A stretch of 64,000 bases of DNA from Acanthosoma haemorrhoidale (lineage: Eukaryota; Arthropoda; Insecta; Hemiptera; Acanthosomatidae): NCBI GenBank assembly GCA_930367205.1, contig OV884012.1, positions 36,905,520 through 36,969,519 on the forward strand, in the 5' to 3' direction. Below the pieces are notes generated by a model. The model was not told where the DNA came from. It searched no databases and saw only the letters and a program-made list of their open reading frames with translations. Every line of letters begins with the position of its first letter. The stretch's first letter is position 1. This document shows positions 35,440 through 48,556 of the stretch, one piece after another. A program made the position numbers and the translations under genes.

Positions 35440-36560
35440 CACCTACTATACGAAGCTTTCAAGCCGGGGAAAACGCATTATATCTATGTAGGGAACGGGA
35501 CCATTTGGGAGAAAATTAAGAGGTTATGGCGAGCGGAGCGGATCGGGATTGACCGAGCGTTCGTGTGATGCATGATGATGGTGGAAACGGTCACGGATGA
35601 CACCATGAAAAAATAAATTACGCTTGCATACCACAAAGGTAAAACAAATCATCGGGGGGAACAGGAAACAGCGTAGGTATTGAAGCGCAGGTATTTTTAG
35701 ATGGGGAATGCGCAAAACCATCCAGGAGACGATAGGAGCGTGCGAGATCTGTCATCGCACGAAGTAAGATCGACACCCACCGATAGGACCGCAAGAAGAG
35801 ACCCCTATGGCACAGACACCTCTGACCGACCTGCAAACGGACACTTTTCCTTGGAAGGGCCACAAGTGGGTAACCGTCGTTGATCTATTCAGTAAGGTGG
35901 CCATGGCATACCCCGTCCGCGAAAAGTCGTCAGTGGCCGTATTAGGAGCACTGCGCAGGTGGTTTCAATTTTATGGTCTCCCCGATCGAATAGCATCAGA
36001 TGGTGGCAGGGAATTTGACAACGCCGACATAAGAGAGCAGATGAAGTTTCTGGATGTCAGATGGCATGTCAACACCCCGGGACACCCAAAGAGCAGGGGC
36101 GGAATTGAGCGTCTCCACAGTACCCTGGGGGATCATCTCCACGTCTATCATACCGAAAAGGGGTTGTAGCCGGCTGAGGCTAAGCCACTAGCGGTGATAG
36201 CATACAATCACTCGATACACACGGCTACGGGGTTCTCACCGTTCGAGATTCTTTTTGGCCTGCGGGGACGTCGCCGAGACACCAGAGGAACGGGGGAGGG
36301 AGACGAGACGGCCACACTCCTCGTCAACAACCACGCGAAGTTGGGGAATCTCTGGGGGAAGGCCTACGGATTACGGCCGAAAAATGTAGGAGAGTGGCGA
36401 GGGAGAACGTGGGCGTCAAACCCATCGAAGGTCGCGTCACAATAGGGACCACCGTATACCGAATGATTGCATCGAACCGAGGTAAAGAGCTGATCCGTTA
36501 CGAGGGCCCTTTAGGGTGGTCGCGATTCGCGAACACAATATCGTAACCATACAGAGTGTT
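35440..36560 (+). pseudogene. integrase of Gypsy copy 2, DD35E residues kept but frame broken
   Basis: A degenerate linker with THYIYVGNGTIWEKIKRLWR-type text precedes AYHKGK, the start of the zinc module. The core is open from an ATG at 35807: D12 (LQTDTF), D65 (ASDGGREFDN) and E101 (PKSRGGIERL), with 35 residues between the last two. A TAG at 36167-36169 ends it. The same frame resumes with AYNHSIHTATGFSPFEILFG, and a YEGP block lies near 36500. All three catalytic residues survive, unlike copy 1, but no single frame encodes the enzyme. Confidence 0.85.
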
Positions 36561-36866
36561 CGCGAACCGCGGAAGTGCAGAAGCGTGCATGTAGAGCAGC
36601 TGAAGATACCAGCGGGGACATCCTCCTAGCGAGAGTCTCGGGTAACGCCCTCACCCCCATACACTCCTCACTCCAGATCATAAATCTGTATCAGCGAATG
36701 TATTTTTCTTTTTGTTTGTTTGTTTTAGTTTTTACTATTTTTAGCCTGTGTATGAAGTGATAAGGTTTCTGTTGTATATTGTATTGTCCGCTAAGAGTAT
36801 CGGGGTACGATACTCTATCAATTGTACATAGTCCGCTGTTAAGTTCCCGACGGATGGTCGTGAACT

Positions 36867-36876
36867 GGCAGGGGGG
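36867..36876 (+). other. polypurine tract of Gypsy copy 2
   Basis: GGCAGGGGGG lies directly before the LTR start AGTTAAAG, the expected place for plus-strand priming. Confidence 0.75.
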
Positions 36877-37057
36877 AGTTAAAGTCAGAGGTAGCTCTGT
36901 ATTGTAACCTAATGCGATCATGGGACGTAAACATCCCATGATCCCGTATATGTCGGATTACAAAGAGAAATAAAGACAGTCTATTTCGAGAACTGAAGTT
37001 AGTCTTACGTTCCCGTTTTCCTTCTCTTTATCACATTTTACCCGGTGGCGAATAACT
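36877..37057 (+). repeat. 3' LTR of Gypsy copy 2 (181 bp)
   Basis: It starts AGTTAAAGTCAG after the polypurine tract and ends GGCGAATAACT, followed by TATATA. AAATAAAG at 36968 is a likely poly(A) signal. A perfect 10-bp stem, GATCATGGGA (36916-36925) with its complement at 36934-36943 and an 8-base loop, lies upstream of it. Confidence 0.75.
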
Positions 37058-40000
37058 TATATACTCCTCTCTATTTACGGATGCCGAATATTCATTGATA
37101 AACATATGGAGAGGTAGGTGGGTTCCGAAAAGAGGGGGAAGTTGGCACATCAAACAGTTTGTCACTTTCATCTTTGCTCATATTTGGTATCTTACCATCA
37201 TGTCCTCCTGCTCCATTCTCCAGCTTCCCTTGTGGAGCAATTGTGTCGCCCATATTACGTCCATTTCACAAAGCATCCCTCTTACCCTTCTTCTGAGATC
37301 TCGCTGGAAATTCTTTAGTCCATTGTTATATTATGAAATTTACTCCTGGAAATATTTTCTCCTTATAACTGTCCGCTACTTCTTAGCTACATTTTCCCCC
37401 AACATCTTCGCTTATTTTCTTTTACTATACACTTAACTGCTTATTTTCTCTTTACATATTCTACCCAGTCCCGGAGTCCTCTCAGGTTCTCAGATAGGTT
37501 TTCACTGGATTTTTTTTTCTTCCTACTTCCATCTTGATCTCCTCATGCCATATTGTATTCCTAGTGAAGGGTCTTATTTTTTGAACAGCGCAAACAGCAG
37601 TGCCTGTTTGTAGTATGTTGAATGTATCTTCGATCTAGTAGTGCCAGTTTTCTTGCTGCAGAGTATAAATAATATGATGAATATGAAGATACATGGGTAA
37701 AGTAGATCTGCTGGGGGATTGTCAAAAATATATGTACCAACACATATAGGGCTTGAAATTAGTATCTAAAGATAGTGAAAAATAATATTTTTATAAGGAA
37801 TACCCCATAATGATATACATAGGCTAACTCCCTCTCCTATCCTCTATCGATTTTTCCGGCTATATTCAAATTTCCCAAGGGAGGAAAAAACGAAGAGGAA
37901 GAAGATTAAGGGCGTCTATTTATTTCGACTGGCTGAGAGACGAATCACAGCTATACGTATTCGAGCGGGAGTCGGTTAAATTAATAATCCGGAGTTTTCG
38001 GTGTTCCGCTCTTGTAGAATTTATCCACATCCCTACCAACATGTCTTGATTTATACATATCTCAATGCCACAAGAGATATATTTGTAAGCCTAAACCTCT
38101 CTCTAGGGATTCTAGGCGCTCTTTCTGATAGTATTTAGTTATTGTTACGTTTTGAAGAGCTTTTCAATTAAGGAACTTGGCAGCTAATAGGAAATACCTG
38201 AACTTATTTTTTTCTTTTAATACTTAATAAATAAAATTACCTGAAAATAAGGAGTTTGACTCATGCTTCCTATGGAAAACATATAGTTAAAATGTAAGCC
38301 TTTATACTTGTTGCACATAGTGTTGTCTGAATGGTTAGCAGTTTGAAGATTCTGTGATATAGTATAAATTATACTCAATGATAATGTTTGTACAGGTTTT
38401 ATAACAATTAGAAAAATACGCCTATAGAGAATGTCACTACTTGTTTCATGAATATATATATCACTATAGCCTTTATACAAAAACCGAAAGAGAATATTCT
38501 TCAAAATAAAACTAAGATTAATAATATAAAGATACTCGAGATCACAATATTTTAATTTAATTAATATATTATCATTATCAAAACCCTTCAGGTAAAAATT
38601 ATTCACTAAACCCAAAGAGATAGTTTCTACATTCAAACAGGTTATATTGGCACGTGAGACCGTCGTCTTTCTGTGTGTTCTGCGATAGGGCTCATAAACA
38701 TAATCCCATCGATCTTAATTATTATGGTACATTAAGGGTCATTGGAAAGATTCTTACACATGCAGGTCTATATAAGTTGATAGGGCACACGACAGTTTCG
38801 ATCCCACCGCTTTATTTTTTCATTGGGTGATAATTATTAAAAATAGTAGAAACAACACCACAATTAAAAGTGATGGTATACAAACAATATATACATACAC
38901 ACCCACATGAGTTCTGAAAATTATATGGCAGGATGTGGTTTAACAACCAGTATTGTCTACCTAAATCATTATGTGAGGCAAAAACGAAAATAAAATAATA
39001 AACTTCAGCATGTCAAAACAAAAACAGTTCATCAAAAATGTCCCTATTCCTTTGTAGCCTGTATAAGGTCAAATCAGTGCCTTCTAGACAACAGAGACAG
39101 AAATTCGACGGTTATTAAGTAAATTAATATTTAATTGATCAATTTAATCTTTATTAATTTAAAAAATGCATAAATGCTTCCACCACCGGGACCAAACAAA
39201 TATTTTAATCTTTGCTAAGTTGAGGACTTCGACATTGGGAATCAAACAGAAAGCTTGAAATGCACCTTGTACTGCCAGACAACTGAACGACACTGGTGAT
39301 GTCTGGCGGTCTGTGGTCTCTTGTCTGCCGCGTGCCTTCTGCTCTAATATTAAAGGAACATTTATTTAACTAAAATAAATGGAAATTAAATTTATGAGAG
39401 GAAAATCGACTTTCGCTGTCTCCGAAGAGACCGCAAGCGACCTATGAAAAACTGATTGCCGAAGCGGCTGATAAATTCACTTATCGAAACTTCATCAATG
39501 TAGCTCGGCGACAGTCTTTCAACGGCAACGACATTAACCAAAGTAGGTTTTGGAATTTAAACTAGCTGGTAAACCTTTTAGGATCGACCACTCAAAATTT
39601 GGAAAATCTTCTCCACGCCACACACAATTTTCAGATACTACCTTTGAAAAAATATTTAAAAAATCAAAAAAATTATTCATATCCCGTATCTCACTTATCC
39701 CTGGATGGGGTACATCAATACTGATACAGATACCACCAGAAAGTGGTAATTGTATGATCAGAAGCTTTAAGCGCATACAATTAGAAAACAATAATGATAT
39801 ACACGCTTAATACATGTTGGGCAACATAGAAGTGTAAAGCTTTGTATGTGGTTACATTACTTTCATCCTTCAACTATCTCCCCCAATAATCTTACAGTGA
39901 CACAAATGATGTCAATATATCGTCCATAAATAAGTGTTAAGTGAATCTAACGTCTTTCTATCAATAATAATATTATTTATTATCCTGGGACTATGTCCCT

Positions 40001-41030
40001 TAAGAACATTCATTTAACACAAAGTGAGCTCTTTAACAGTTTCAATCCCCGTTAAATTTACAACGTACAAATATAATATACATATAAAAAAACTGAAATA
40101 AGAAAAGATATAATAAAAAATATACATATATACATAAAAAACACAATTTCAAATTGGGTATTCACGCATAAATATGTAAATACATATATACCTTGATTTG
40201 AAAATGAAAATACCCTAAGTAGATTTGTACTACCGCATAATGGCAACCTTTATTCGTTATAAAAATCAACACTCTTTCATTAATCAGCACTTTATGCATA
40301 TATCCACTGAATGTAATAAATAAATTCGGGTCTAATTAAGAAGTCTGAGTGCAGTGAGCTATTTTTGTTTAGAACTAAAGCACGCCCAGTAACTTGAATG
40401 ATTCGTTATTTAATTTTACAAAACTACTTTCTTTTACAGTTTTATTGCTTGAATTTTTGTTGATAGTTTTCCAGCTAAGCAGTAAGAAGAAGTTAATAAT
40501 GATAATATTATGCTATTATGCTCCACACCGGAATAGTTTCAGCGGAATAGTTTGAATAAGGCTTAGGTGGAGACAGGGTCTAGGCAGGTGTTTTAGCCCG
40601 TTCCTGAGTGTACCTTGAGGCTTAGCCGAGTTTGCATTCAGCTTTTGTCGAAACCTCTGCGATCGAGGGCTTAATCCCCAGCGCCCTTTATCTACTCTCA
40701 GTTGCCAGTGGCTCTCAAGTTTTCGGTTGTCTGGTTTGGTCCATGCTTGTAGTGGATGCACAGATTAGCAGGTGAAAAAATGCTATCACACGTTTGTATT
40801 CTATTCCTTACTGGTTTATCCGTCCTAATTCATAATACTTATTAATCACACTGCATTGAAAATAAATACAACAAATAGTTTCATATCAAACCCCTTGGCT
40901 AGAAAAAAATTGCGATTCTACAAATATATAGATGGCACAAATAACAAAAATGTAGTTTAGTGAATTAGCTAATTAAATATATATTTGTGTATAAATTACT
41001 TACTATAATTACTATATACCTACTTAACTG
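37058..41030. other. AT-rich stretch, no supported gene
   Basis: It includes a 139-codon minus-strand frame (38217-38636) that opens at TTG and has no recognisable domain, and a frame at 39550-39810 of the same kind. A GC-richer block at 40540-40760 does not resemble a known element. Confidence 0.4.
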
Positions 41031-41440
41031 ACAGTACAGCTAAAAGTCTCCAACAATTTCGGAACGGTATCATGAGAAACGTGGTCAGACATACCTCTAA
41101 TGTCTGGAGATTAAAGAACGCCGACCTGCACCCGTTGCTTGGTGTGTCGTCGGTGGGTGAGTCCATTCACCGGAGACACATTAGGTTTTTTGGTTCGTTG
41201 CAGCTCCTGACAAACCCTGTGCTTAAGCCTATAACCACACCACCATTCCCCATTTAGTTGGAGCTAGGTTTAGGTTAGTATTAGTAGTATTAGTCACAAC
41301 TCATTCTTAAGGTGAGCCCTATCACATTCTGTACCTAGTGTGCTTTGTATTCTGTACATCAGCCTGCCATAGAAAAATTCTTTAAACCTCACACATAATA
41401 TGAAATGTAGCTACAGTAAATATAATATGCACGATCTAAT
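41031..41440 (+). mobile_element. Jockey-like LINE fragment: ORF2 C-terminus and 3' UTR
   Basis: The open text up to the stop at 41255-41257 reads AKSLQQFRNGIMRNVV, NADLHPLLGVSSVGE and HRRHIRFFGSLQLLTNPV. This is the layout at the end of Jockey-type ORF2 proteins, where a leucine-glutamine-phenylalanine motif is followed by DLH and a basic RF segment. The DNA from CGTTGCAGCTCCTGACAAAC on aligns with 57958-58200, and TGTAGCTACA (41406-41415) matches the palindrome of the other two copies. No poly(A) tail remains, and both ends are approximate. Confidence 0.75.
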
Positions 41441-42356
41441 GTGCATTTATGTAAAGAATCCTTAGTTAAGACTATTTATGTTTTAATGTACATTGAATTC
41501 CATGATGCTTACAAATCATCATTCGGAGATTCGTCCACAATTATTTAGTTTTACAAGTTAAGCCATAAGTCACACAAGGTAATTAAAGATAAAATGATTT
41601 TTCAAAAATTTAAGCAGAGGGGAGGAATAAAATAAATATAGGTCTTGATTATAAAAAAAAACCTTTAAATTCCTTTCAAGCTGATCATGTAACCTCTCCC
41701 AACAATAATGGTCTATTCATCTAATTACACCTACACATTTTTTCCAAAATCTTATGCTTTTCGAATTTTCACAGAAATGCTACCAATCGAATTTCACACA
41801 TTTCAAAACTTTATTGATGTAATTATAGACAACTATCTAAATTTTTTTTTTTATACATTTTTTATTGTTGATCTATTTTTCCAATATTTTTATTTAATAA
41901 ATTATTTCTTGTAACATTCTACATATCTAGTGGTTTTGATTTGTTTACTCTCTGTTATGGTTCTTTTTAACACACGCACTAACAAATCACAGTTCTTGAT
42001 GATGCCTAATCATGTCAAATATTTTGAAGAATCTAAAGCTCGATGATTATAACCCATAGTGCAAATTAGTATATGTAAATGTCTCTTTTTAAGTACCAAC
42101 CCCTTGGAAAATAATATTAATGTCAATGATTTTGAAAATAATTAAAGGTCTTGTGATTATTGAAATCAACTAAGATAGACGGTGGGACCGATTTGTATTA
42201 TTTGCTTTCAAAATTGTAGAAATTAAACAGAACAGTAAGTGATAAATAGAAAGCTCAAAACTTATTATTAGATGATTCTCTGTTTTCACGTTTATCATTT
42301 GCATATAAATCCTTCCCTTTATTTGTTTTTAACCAGAACAGATGCTGCAGACTACC

Positions 42357-43273
42357 TTTCGGGCCGTCACTGTTGTCCAGATCTTACGAGGGAAGGCTTA
42401 AGTCCCTATTAGTGGAGAAAAAATAAGATGGTCTATGACTTTGACAATGGCTTAGTGATGGGTGATATCGCCGATCTATCTGACTCCATTTTCTTTTGAT
42501 AGGTGAGCGCACCCCGACAGTGCACTGTATCCAGGAAAAGAGGTAGGTAGCTACAGTTTAGAATTTGGGAATTTTACGTGTACCCCACGAGCTCACAATC
42601 GGAATCTTAGGTTAGGCGAAAGCCATCCCCCGAGGCGAATGTGATCCGGAAAGAGACTGACTGGAACGCTGGGTGGGGACGCTATTGGGTACATTTTGTA
42701 GGGCCCCAGAGGTCGTCATCTGCAGGGAAGAGATCGCTTCAAATGATGTGCTAGTTTTAGCGAGACGACGGCAGAGATTCCCACTAGGAAGGTGTGGGGT
42801 CTGACAACGCCGGACTAAAACGTAGCGAGGTGAGGAGAGAGAGATGAAGAGGTTTTCATAAAGAAGAAGCCAAGTTTCAGAGTTTAAAGCAGAGCAGCCA
42901 CGAGCCAGTTAGTTCCCAGGAGAATGATATACAGGCCCCAAACTGCCGGTCTTAAATACCCAGCTGGCTTCGTCAGTAGCCAATCAGCACTGGTTTTATA
43001 GTACCCAATGCCCGTTGAGTATGTTGTTTTCTTTGTCCCCTGACAAAGAAACGTGAGCCGGGTAAGGGTCTCTCGGTGGGTTGGGTCGTTAGTACCTGCT
43101 ACTGGTAGCTGTTGCCCCAGCTCATATAACTAATTGGCTTACAGCTGCATGTTTATTGTTTACCATACTTACAATGATTTATATTTTGGTAATGTTATTT
43201 ACATTTGATTACAATATATATATATACAATAGAGTATAGGGTGATTTATCTTATGTAGTTACCGGTCGCTACA
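42357..43273 (-). mobile_element. decayed LTR copy, reversed (about 917 bp)
   Basis: Its minus-strand start is TGTAGCGACCGGTAACTACA (ending at 43273), and its minus-strand end is a damaged GGCCCGAAA at about 42357, in place of GACCCGACA. Interior landmarks of the family are present: TTTAGTCCGGCGTTGTCAGA, CCTTCCTAGTGGGAATCTCT and a CAGTGCACTGTCGGGG block. The flanking five bases differ (CTACC and GAAGG), so no target duplication remains. It is the most diverged of the three full-length copies. Confidence 0.75.
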
Positions 43274-43440
43274 GAAGGTATCTGACAACGCCGGACTAAA
43301 AGGTTAGTTAGGAGAGGTGCAGAGGTTGAATAAGAAGACAATATTGCGACACATATAGTCCCGAGGTTCGACTGGAACTGAATGTCTGGTCAGCCCAGAA
43401 GCCGGGATGTATACTTATTTAGTGGTGTGTGCAGTTCATC
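43274..43440 (-). repeat. second LTR-related fragment abutting the reversed LTR
   Basis: Directly after the LTR end the plus strand reads GAAGGTATCTGACAACGCCG and GACTAAAAGGTTAG, which repeats the interior block TCTGACAACGCCGGACTAAAA seen inside the LTR at about 42800. It is therefore part of another, different LTR joined here by nesting or recombination. Confidence 0.55.
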
Positions 43441-46400
43441 CTTTATTTACAAAGTTGGTGTTACCGTAGTACAATATTTACATGAAATCATATATACATA
43501 GATTTATTATATTACATTCTGTTATTTGATATAAGACAGGGTATTATTATTTACATCATAATATTTGCAATTGATATGCTTGGCAGAGTATAGTTTACAT
43601 TATTATAGTGCATGATAATATTTGCCTTGATATATCAGACTATAGAAAAACTTAATCTTTTCCTTAAAAGGGTTGGCACAACAATACTTTTATTATTTCT
43701 TAATTTTAAACCAGTGCTTTCTATTTGTTTTACTGCTATCCTAACATACAGGCAAGGGACCGTTTGTGATTAGCTTTTTCCCTTTGGGTACTGTATTTAA
43801 AATCGCTAAAAACAAGAAACGGCTTTTGCCTAGTATATTATGACAGGTGGACAGAAAAGGATGGAATAAGTCTAGCTAAATACAAATTAAACAAAAGGGT
43901 CAGGAACGCTGTTAGGGAGACAGGGCTGCTTATCCAGTTGCGAGGGAAAATAATGAGAAATTGGGTTATTTCTTGAGAGGGTGGCTTTTAAGGTGTTCTC
44001 AGTCGGGAGGGGTGAAACACTACGCTCCTACTTCTCTCATCCCGTAGCGGAGGTGTAGCTAAAATGGAATTTTTTCAACGGTAGTTATTGAATTACAGAG
44101 GTTCGAATAAGGGACCTTTAGATAGATATAATTTTTTCTTTTTTTTATCCAGCCAACTTAATAAAGACCGAGAACGCCCTGTAAAAAAAACAAACAATAA
44201 AGCTGCATTAGTAAAAGATCATCAGTTCGAAGAACATCTTTTTATTTCGTCACATTTTTACGGGTTGATTTTATCTTTCCTACTCGGGATAGAAAAGGGC
44301 GTTGACACTGTGCCCAATAACACACAAGTATACGTTCGTACAACTTTTCTAATCAAATTAATAAATTTGATAAAACTAGTATTTTCATTCACAGGACAGA
44401 ATGCCGATTAAAATGCTTATATACGTTGCTATAACCAATGGCTTATAATAAATCAGTAGTTGCATAAAGTGCTAAATAATGTTATAGCGTTGATTATTAT
44501 TTCATTCTTATTATATTATGCAGGTTACTATTATTCATTAGTAAGTATATGTACTTAGTTATTTTTTATGTTTATATTTTTAATTCTGATAAATATTTTA
44601 TATGTATATTTGTTTATTGTATCTATACTACACATCTATACTTCTAAATAAGATTAAATTTATTGTACATTTTACTTTCCTGCACATTGTAAACTTTCAC
44701 CTACTTTATGTTAAATAAATGTTTGTTCTTTAGGGACATAGGATAATAAGTATATTATTATAATAACTTATCAGTAGTTTTCTGAACTCGAGTATTCAAT
44801 AGTAGTACTACCCAATAAAGTACTACAGAAAAATCCTTGGGTGCATGCAATCTCACTTGTAGTCACCGTCATGAAATCAGACGCTTGGGATTAATGGGCT
44901 AGTTGCCGAAGTGTTGCCACATACGGGCGGGCGTGGGACTAATCACTAATTTGCTTATTGCTTGATGATTGACATTATGGAAGTAAAGGGATCACGTGGA
45001 TCGAAGAGAAGTAGTGCACAGAGCGGCAACAGGGCTTGTATGCATGTGCCACTTATTGAGGGTTTCAAGCTTATTTCCTGACAGGAACTATAGGTGTTTG
45101 CACAGCACTTCTTTATGTACAAAGGAGTTCCACTTGATACCTCGATAATAAGAAAAATATGCTAGAAGTCAAGGGACGAAATCGTTAATTGTGTGGTACT
45201 GCACATATAAGTAACTGTTTTTAAATGTATAAAAGTTAAGTAGACAGTGAGTAACTATATCAAGAAATTGTCCATGGATATTGAACCCTCTAATGTGTTT
45301 TCACATTTAAATGACGAACAAGAGACAATAATGTCAAGATTATCACAAAGATGGCTGTAGGCCGACAAAAAGCCTCGAGGATAGCATTGATTAGGTATTA
45401 AGGTTACTAAATGAAGCAGAGGTTACTAAATGATGGGCGTAGGCAAACCAGGGTGGGAGGTGCGCGTCATACTGGGGGGATGGGGGTGGGTCTGCCTCCC
45501 ACCCCTTTCGGGGAAATAAAACTTTAGCTCCACCGTCTATATTTAGACGAGCCCCAGTCTGTCACAGCGAATCCTCATTGCACAGGTTGAAGATTTACAG
45601 ATAAGATATATCATATCAACTCATAACCATTTCTTTTATATAAATTTAATTTTCCTGCCTCAAGGGAGTGGCTTTCACTCAGGTACGAAGCTACCATCGT
45701 TTCTATTTCTGTACATTTGCTTGTCTGTGTGTATGTGTGGATGCTTTACAAGAGTGGTGGCAAAAGTCCTAAAAATTCCTACCCGTGGCTGATAATTCAG
45801 AATCCCAAAAGTTGAATGAATGAATAGGCGCGATTATGACTAGGCAGATACAAGTTGGGTAACTCTGCTTGAGCGAGATCTCATGGATGAAGCACATTTG
45901 ATGAGTTCAGTTTATAATGCACCATCACGAGAACAGCACACTGTAACACACACCTCCACACTACAAAGGTCACTAATAGCACTAAGGAAGCTCCTGCCCT
46001 TGACTCGGAGGCAGTGTAAAAAATAACCCGAAGGTTGGCAGAAAGGATATCCACGTACCGTCGGCACCAACTTCAGCGCACATGAAGAAAGTAATTGCAA
46101 AAGAAAATATTGTTGCATCGTGATATCTGCTAGTTGGTAGAACGCTATTTCCTGGACTCCAGATCCATACAGCTTCAAGGAGATTCTTGGACTGCTGCTA
46201 ATTAATTAAAACTGCAAATTGAATTGATCATACTGATGACCAGGAAGGACGTTCACTGCAAAGTGTAAATTAAATTTAACTACTCCCCAAAAATGAATGT
46301 TGACAAAGGACTAAGGATAGGCGATGCAATTGCTTGATTACTGTTTATTCTGTCCTTAAAAACGCTATTAGAGACTGGAGCATCCAGGCAATTAGGACAA

Positions 46401-48198
46401 AATTCGATAGGCTGGTTCCAGTGTCTTGGATACGTGGAGGACTTGGACATCACAGCCCGATCTCTCTCGACACTCAAAAGTGCTTTTCTGGAGCTACGAA
46501 TATACGAGTACAGGTTCTTCAATATCTTTCAAAGCCTCGAGAACGAGTGGGAGTCTTAGCAAAGGGGTTAACATTAACTGTTTTTAATGGAATAGATAAT
46601 TGACCAAGAAATAGAAATACAATACATAAACATATATACAATATAGAAATACAGTTAAGTATTTTCATTTGCAAATAGTAATTAGTCCATTTCGCAACCA
46701 TAAAAAACCATCGCCACCATAAACATAAAAAAAATCATGCAGGTGCCAGACTAGGGAACTGATAAGATCCTTGGTTCACGCCCCTACCATCACGTTTTAT
46801 GTCTTTCGATTTCGTCAATAAGGAAAAAAATCGGAGTAAAATAACAAACAATAATGCCCATATATAAATACGGCCACAATAAATATATAAATGTGATTTT
46901 AATGATGGAAATAAAACCTAACTGATGATTGTGCATAGAAACAAAGAAGCAACAAAAGAGTTATCATTTGTTGCAATATTATTATATCAGAATTTACTCC
47001 GAGTGGAGATAAACAAATGAAAACAGAAGAAATTGATGTTGGGCAAGAAGAAAAAATATAGATTATGAAAAACTTTCTATAGTATGATAAATGATTGGAT
47101 CCTTCTGCTCAGGTCTGAGCGGTGCAGGGTACAATTCTCACTACCAAAGTTGAAATTGGAAGTTTAATTTATTGAATACAATAAACAAAACCTATTTGGG
47201 TATAGTTTTTATCTGGCTATGATTCCAGCCCCCATTAATTTATGTAAAAGTAATAGCTTTTATAAAATTTACAGCCTATTAGCGCTTGGATGGACTCACT
47301 ATTACCAGTAACATTCCATACCAAACGGTGCTCAGTACGTTACACTCTATCGGGTCTCTCACATATTATTTGGTTTATTATCATTGCTTATGATTAGGCT
47401 GTAATCCAGTAGAATGTATTAACTTTTGTTGCCACAGTTACATTGGATAATAGTGCTTCTAAAATTATAAAAACGTTAACAGCTGCGTAAGTTTACTTAA
47501 TTTTTTATATAAGATCGAATAAAAGAAAAAAAAACTCATACTTTTTGACCTCCACGTTGTTAGCGATGCTTAACACTAGTTACATTACTATTTGTCGTTA
47601 AGTTAGCGTCTTTTCCAGTTGTCCCGATTGATTTTTTCAACATTTTTTTTTGTTCCTCGCTCTATTCGCGTGTAGGTTCGACTCAAATTTTCATACTTTT
47701 TAAGGCGGAGAGTTTAGCTGCCACCAAACCTATGACTTGTCCTGGCGTTTTTATTGCTTGTATTTTTCTTTATTGTTTTATCTATAGTAAAATTGTTTTT
47801 AAAATAAATGCTTTTAATACTTATTGGGGGTTTCCTTCATATTTATAGCCCCTTATCACTGAATACATTTAATATTAAATGAAAACAAGTTGAAAAATTA
47901 TATTCTCTTCCCATCTAAGGATTTTAATAAATAACCTACATCCCATGAAGTAGTTAATCTAACCTCTGCAATATATGAAAGCTCAGTTAAATATTTATCA
48001 ATATTAAACTAAAATAATTACACTCCAAGTACAGAAGCTTAGATAACCATGAAGATTATTATGTCCGAAGTAGATGCAATGAGGAAGGAATATGAATAAA
48101 AACATATCATGAATGCTCAAATTTAATACATAACCTACACCAAACCCCTAAGGCATACTAAATATTCATATTGAATTACTACAGAAAAATCTGCACTT
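43441..48198. other. stretch without recognised gene
   Basis: Mostly AT-rich. Frames at 44088-44411, 45912-46178 and 46334-46603 have no recognisable domain. A tRNA B-box-like GGTTCACGCCCC at 46774 lacks the rest of a tRNA fold. Confidence 0.4.
45451..45504. repeat. perfect 10-bp stem with G-rich loop
   Basis: GGGTGGGAGG (45451-45460) pairs with CCTCCCACCC (45495-45504) around a 34-base loop containing GGGGGGATGGGGGTGGG. The 14-base unit AGGTTACTAAATGA occurs twice just upstream (about 45404-45434). Confidence 0.7.
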
Positions 48199-48556
48199 TT
48201 AAGCAGAAATATCAGTTGGTTCTGAAGGCCCCTGCATCTTGATGGGATCCACGCCTTGATGATAATTCATACCTCTAAAGGGAAGGTGTCTGGCCAAACG
48301 CTGTGCAAGGTGATGCTCTTCCAATACTGCCTGGTTTTCGCCAGGAGCAGCCTTGGCTTCTTTTTCTTCACCATTTACATTGCAGCATACCTCTCTCTTC
48401 TCGCGTATTTGCTCCTGTTGAAGTTCTGAATTGAGTTCAGGAAGTCCTAAGTTATTGAATGATTGGATTTGAGCATCACCCAAATTAGGTATGGCAAGTG
48501 CACAACCAATCATCACAAAGGCGGCAAAGATAATTGTTTTTGATAGTCCAACCATT
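48199..48556 (-). CDS. secreted prepropeptide, family not recognised (coding exon)
   Basis: An ATG at 48555 opens 118 codons, ending in a stop at 48199-48201. One base upstream of the ATG is a strong acceptor (TTTCTTTGATTCTAG, ending at 48557), so the exon starts at 48556. Residues 1-22 are a signal peptide (MVGLSKTIIFAAFVMIGCAL, then a likely cut near A21). A pro-region follows to RE-KR at residues 51-54, a furin-type site, leaving a product of 64 residues that begins EVCCNV. Its only two cysteines are adjacent (C57, C58). A His/Arg-rich helix-like part (HHLAQRLARHLPFRG) follows, with a proline-rich tail ending TDISA. An ATTAAA variant poly(A) signal is at 48122-48127. The role is unknown; hormone, neuropeptide-like or other extracellular peptide are all possible. 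Confidence 0.8.

Larger units (their letters stand above)
33480..37057 (+). mobile_element. Ty3/Gypsy retrotransposon copy 2, 5' truncated, with 3' LTR
   Basis: It begins inside the protease and runs through reverse transcriptase, RNase H, linker, integrase, polypurine tract and 3' LTR. LTR5, primer site and gag are missing. Nonsense codons (33945, 33987, 36167) and a frameshift in RNase H (near 34905) break the frame. The protein is clearly related to copy 1 in domain order and motifs, while the LTRs share only short blocks, so these are two related families. The element ends AATAACT followed by TATATA, mirroring the TATATA to the left of copy 1. There is no envelope frame between integrase and LTR. 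Confidence 0.9.

Noticed and set aside
38217..38636. 139-codon minus-strand frame
   Set aside because: It opens at TTG with no upstream ATG, is very AT-biased (Ile/Leu/Tyr-rich) and has no domain or splice signals that I can see.
39534..39810. Opposite-strand frames of about 85 codons
   Set aside because: The plus frame opens at TTG; neither strand shows a known domain or flanking splice sites that make an exon convincing.
40516..40761. GC-richer 81-codon minus-strand frame
   Set aside because: Composition is unusual but the sequence looks repeat-like and no family is recognised.
46741..46800. B-box-like GGTTCACGCCCC
   Set aside because: No A-box at a proper distance and no cloverleaf.
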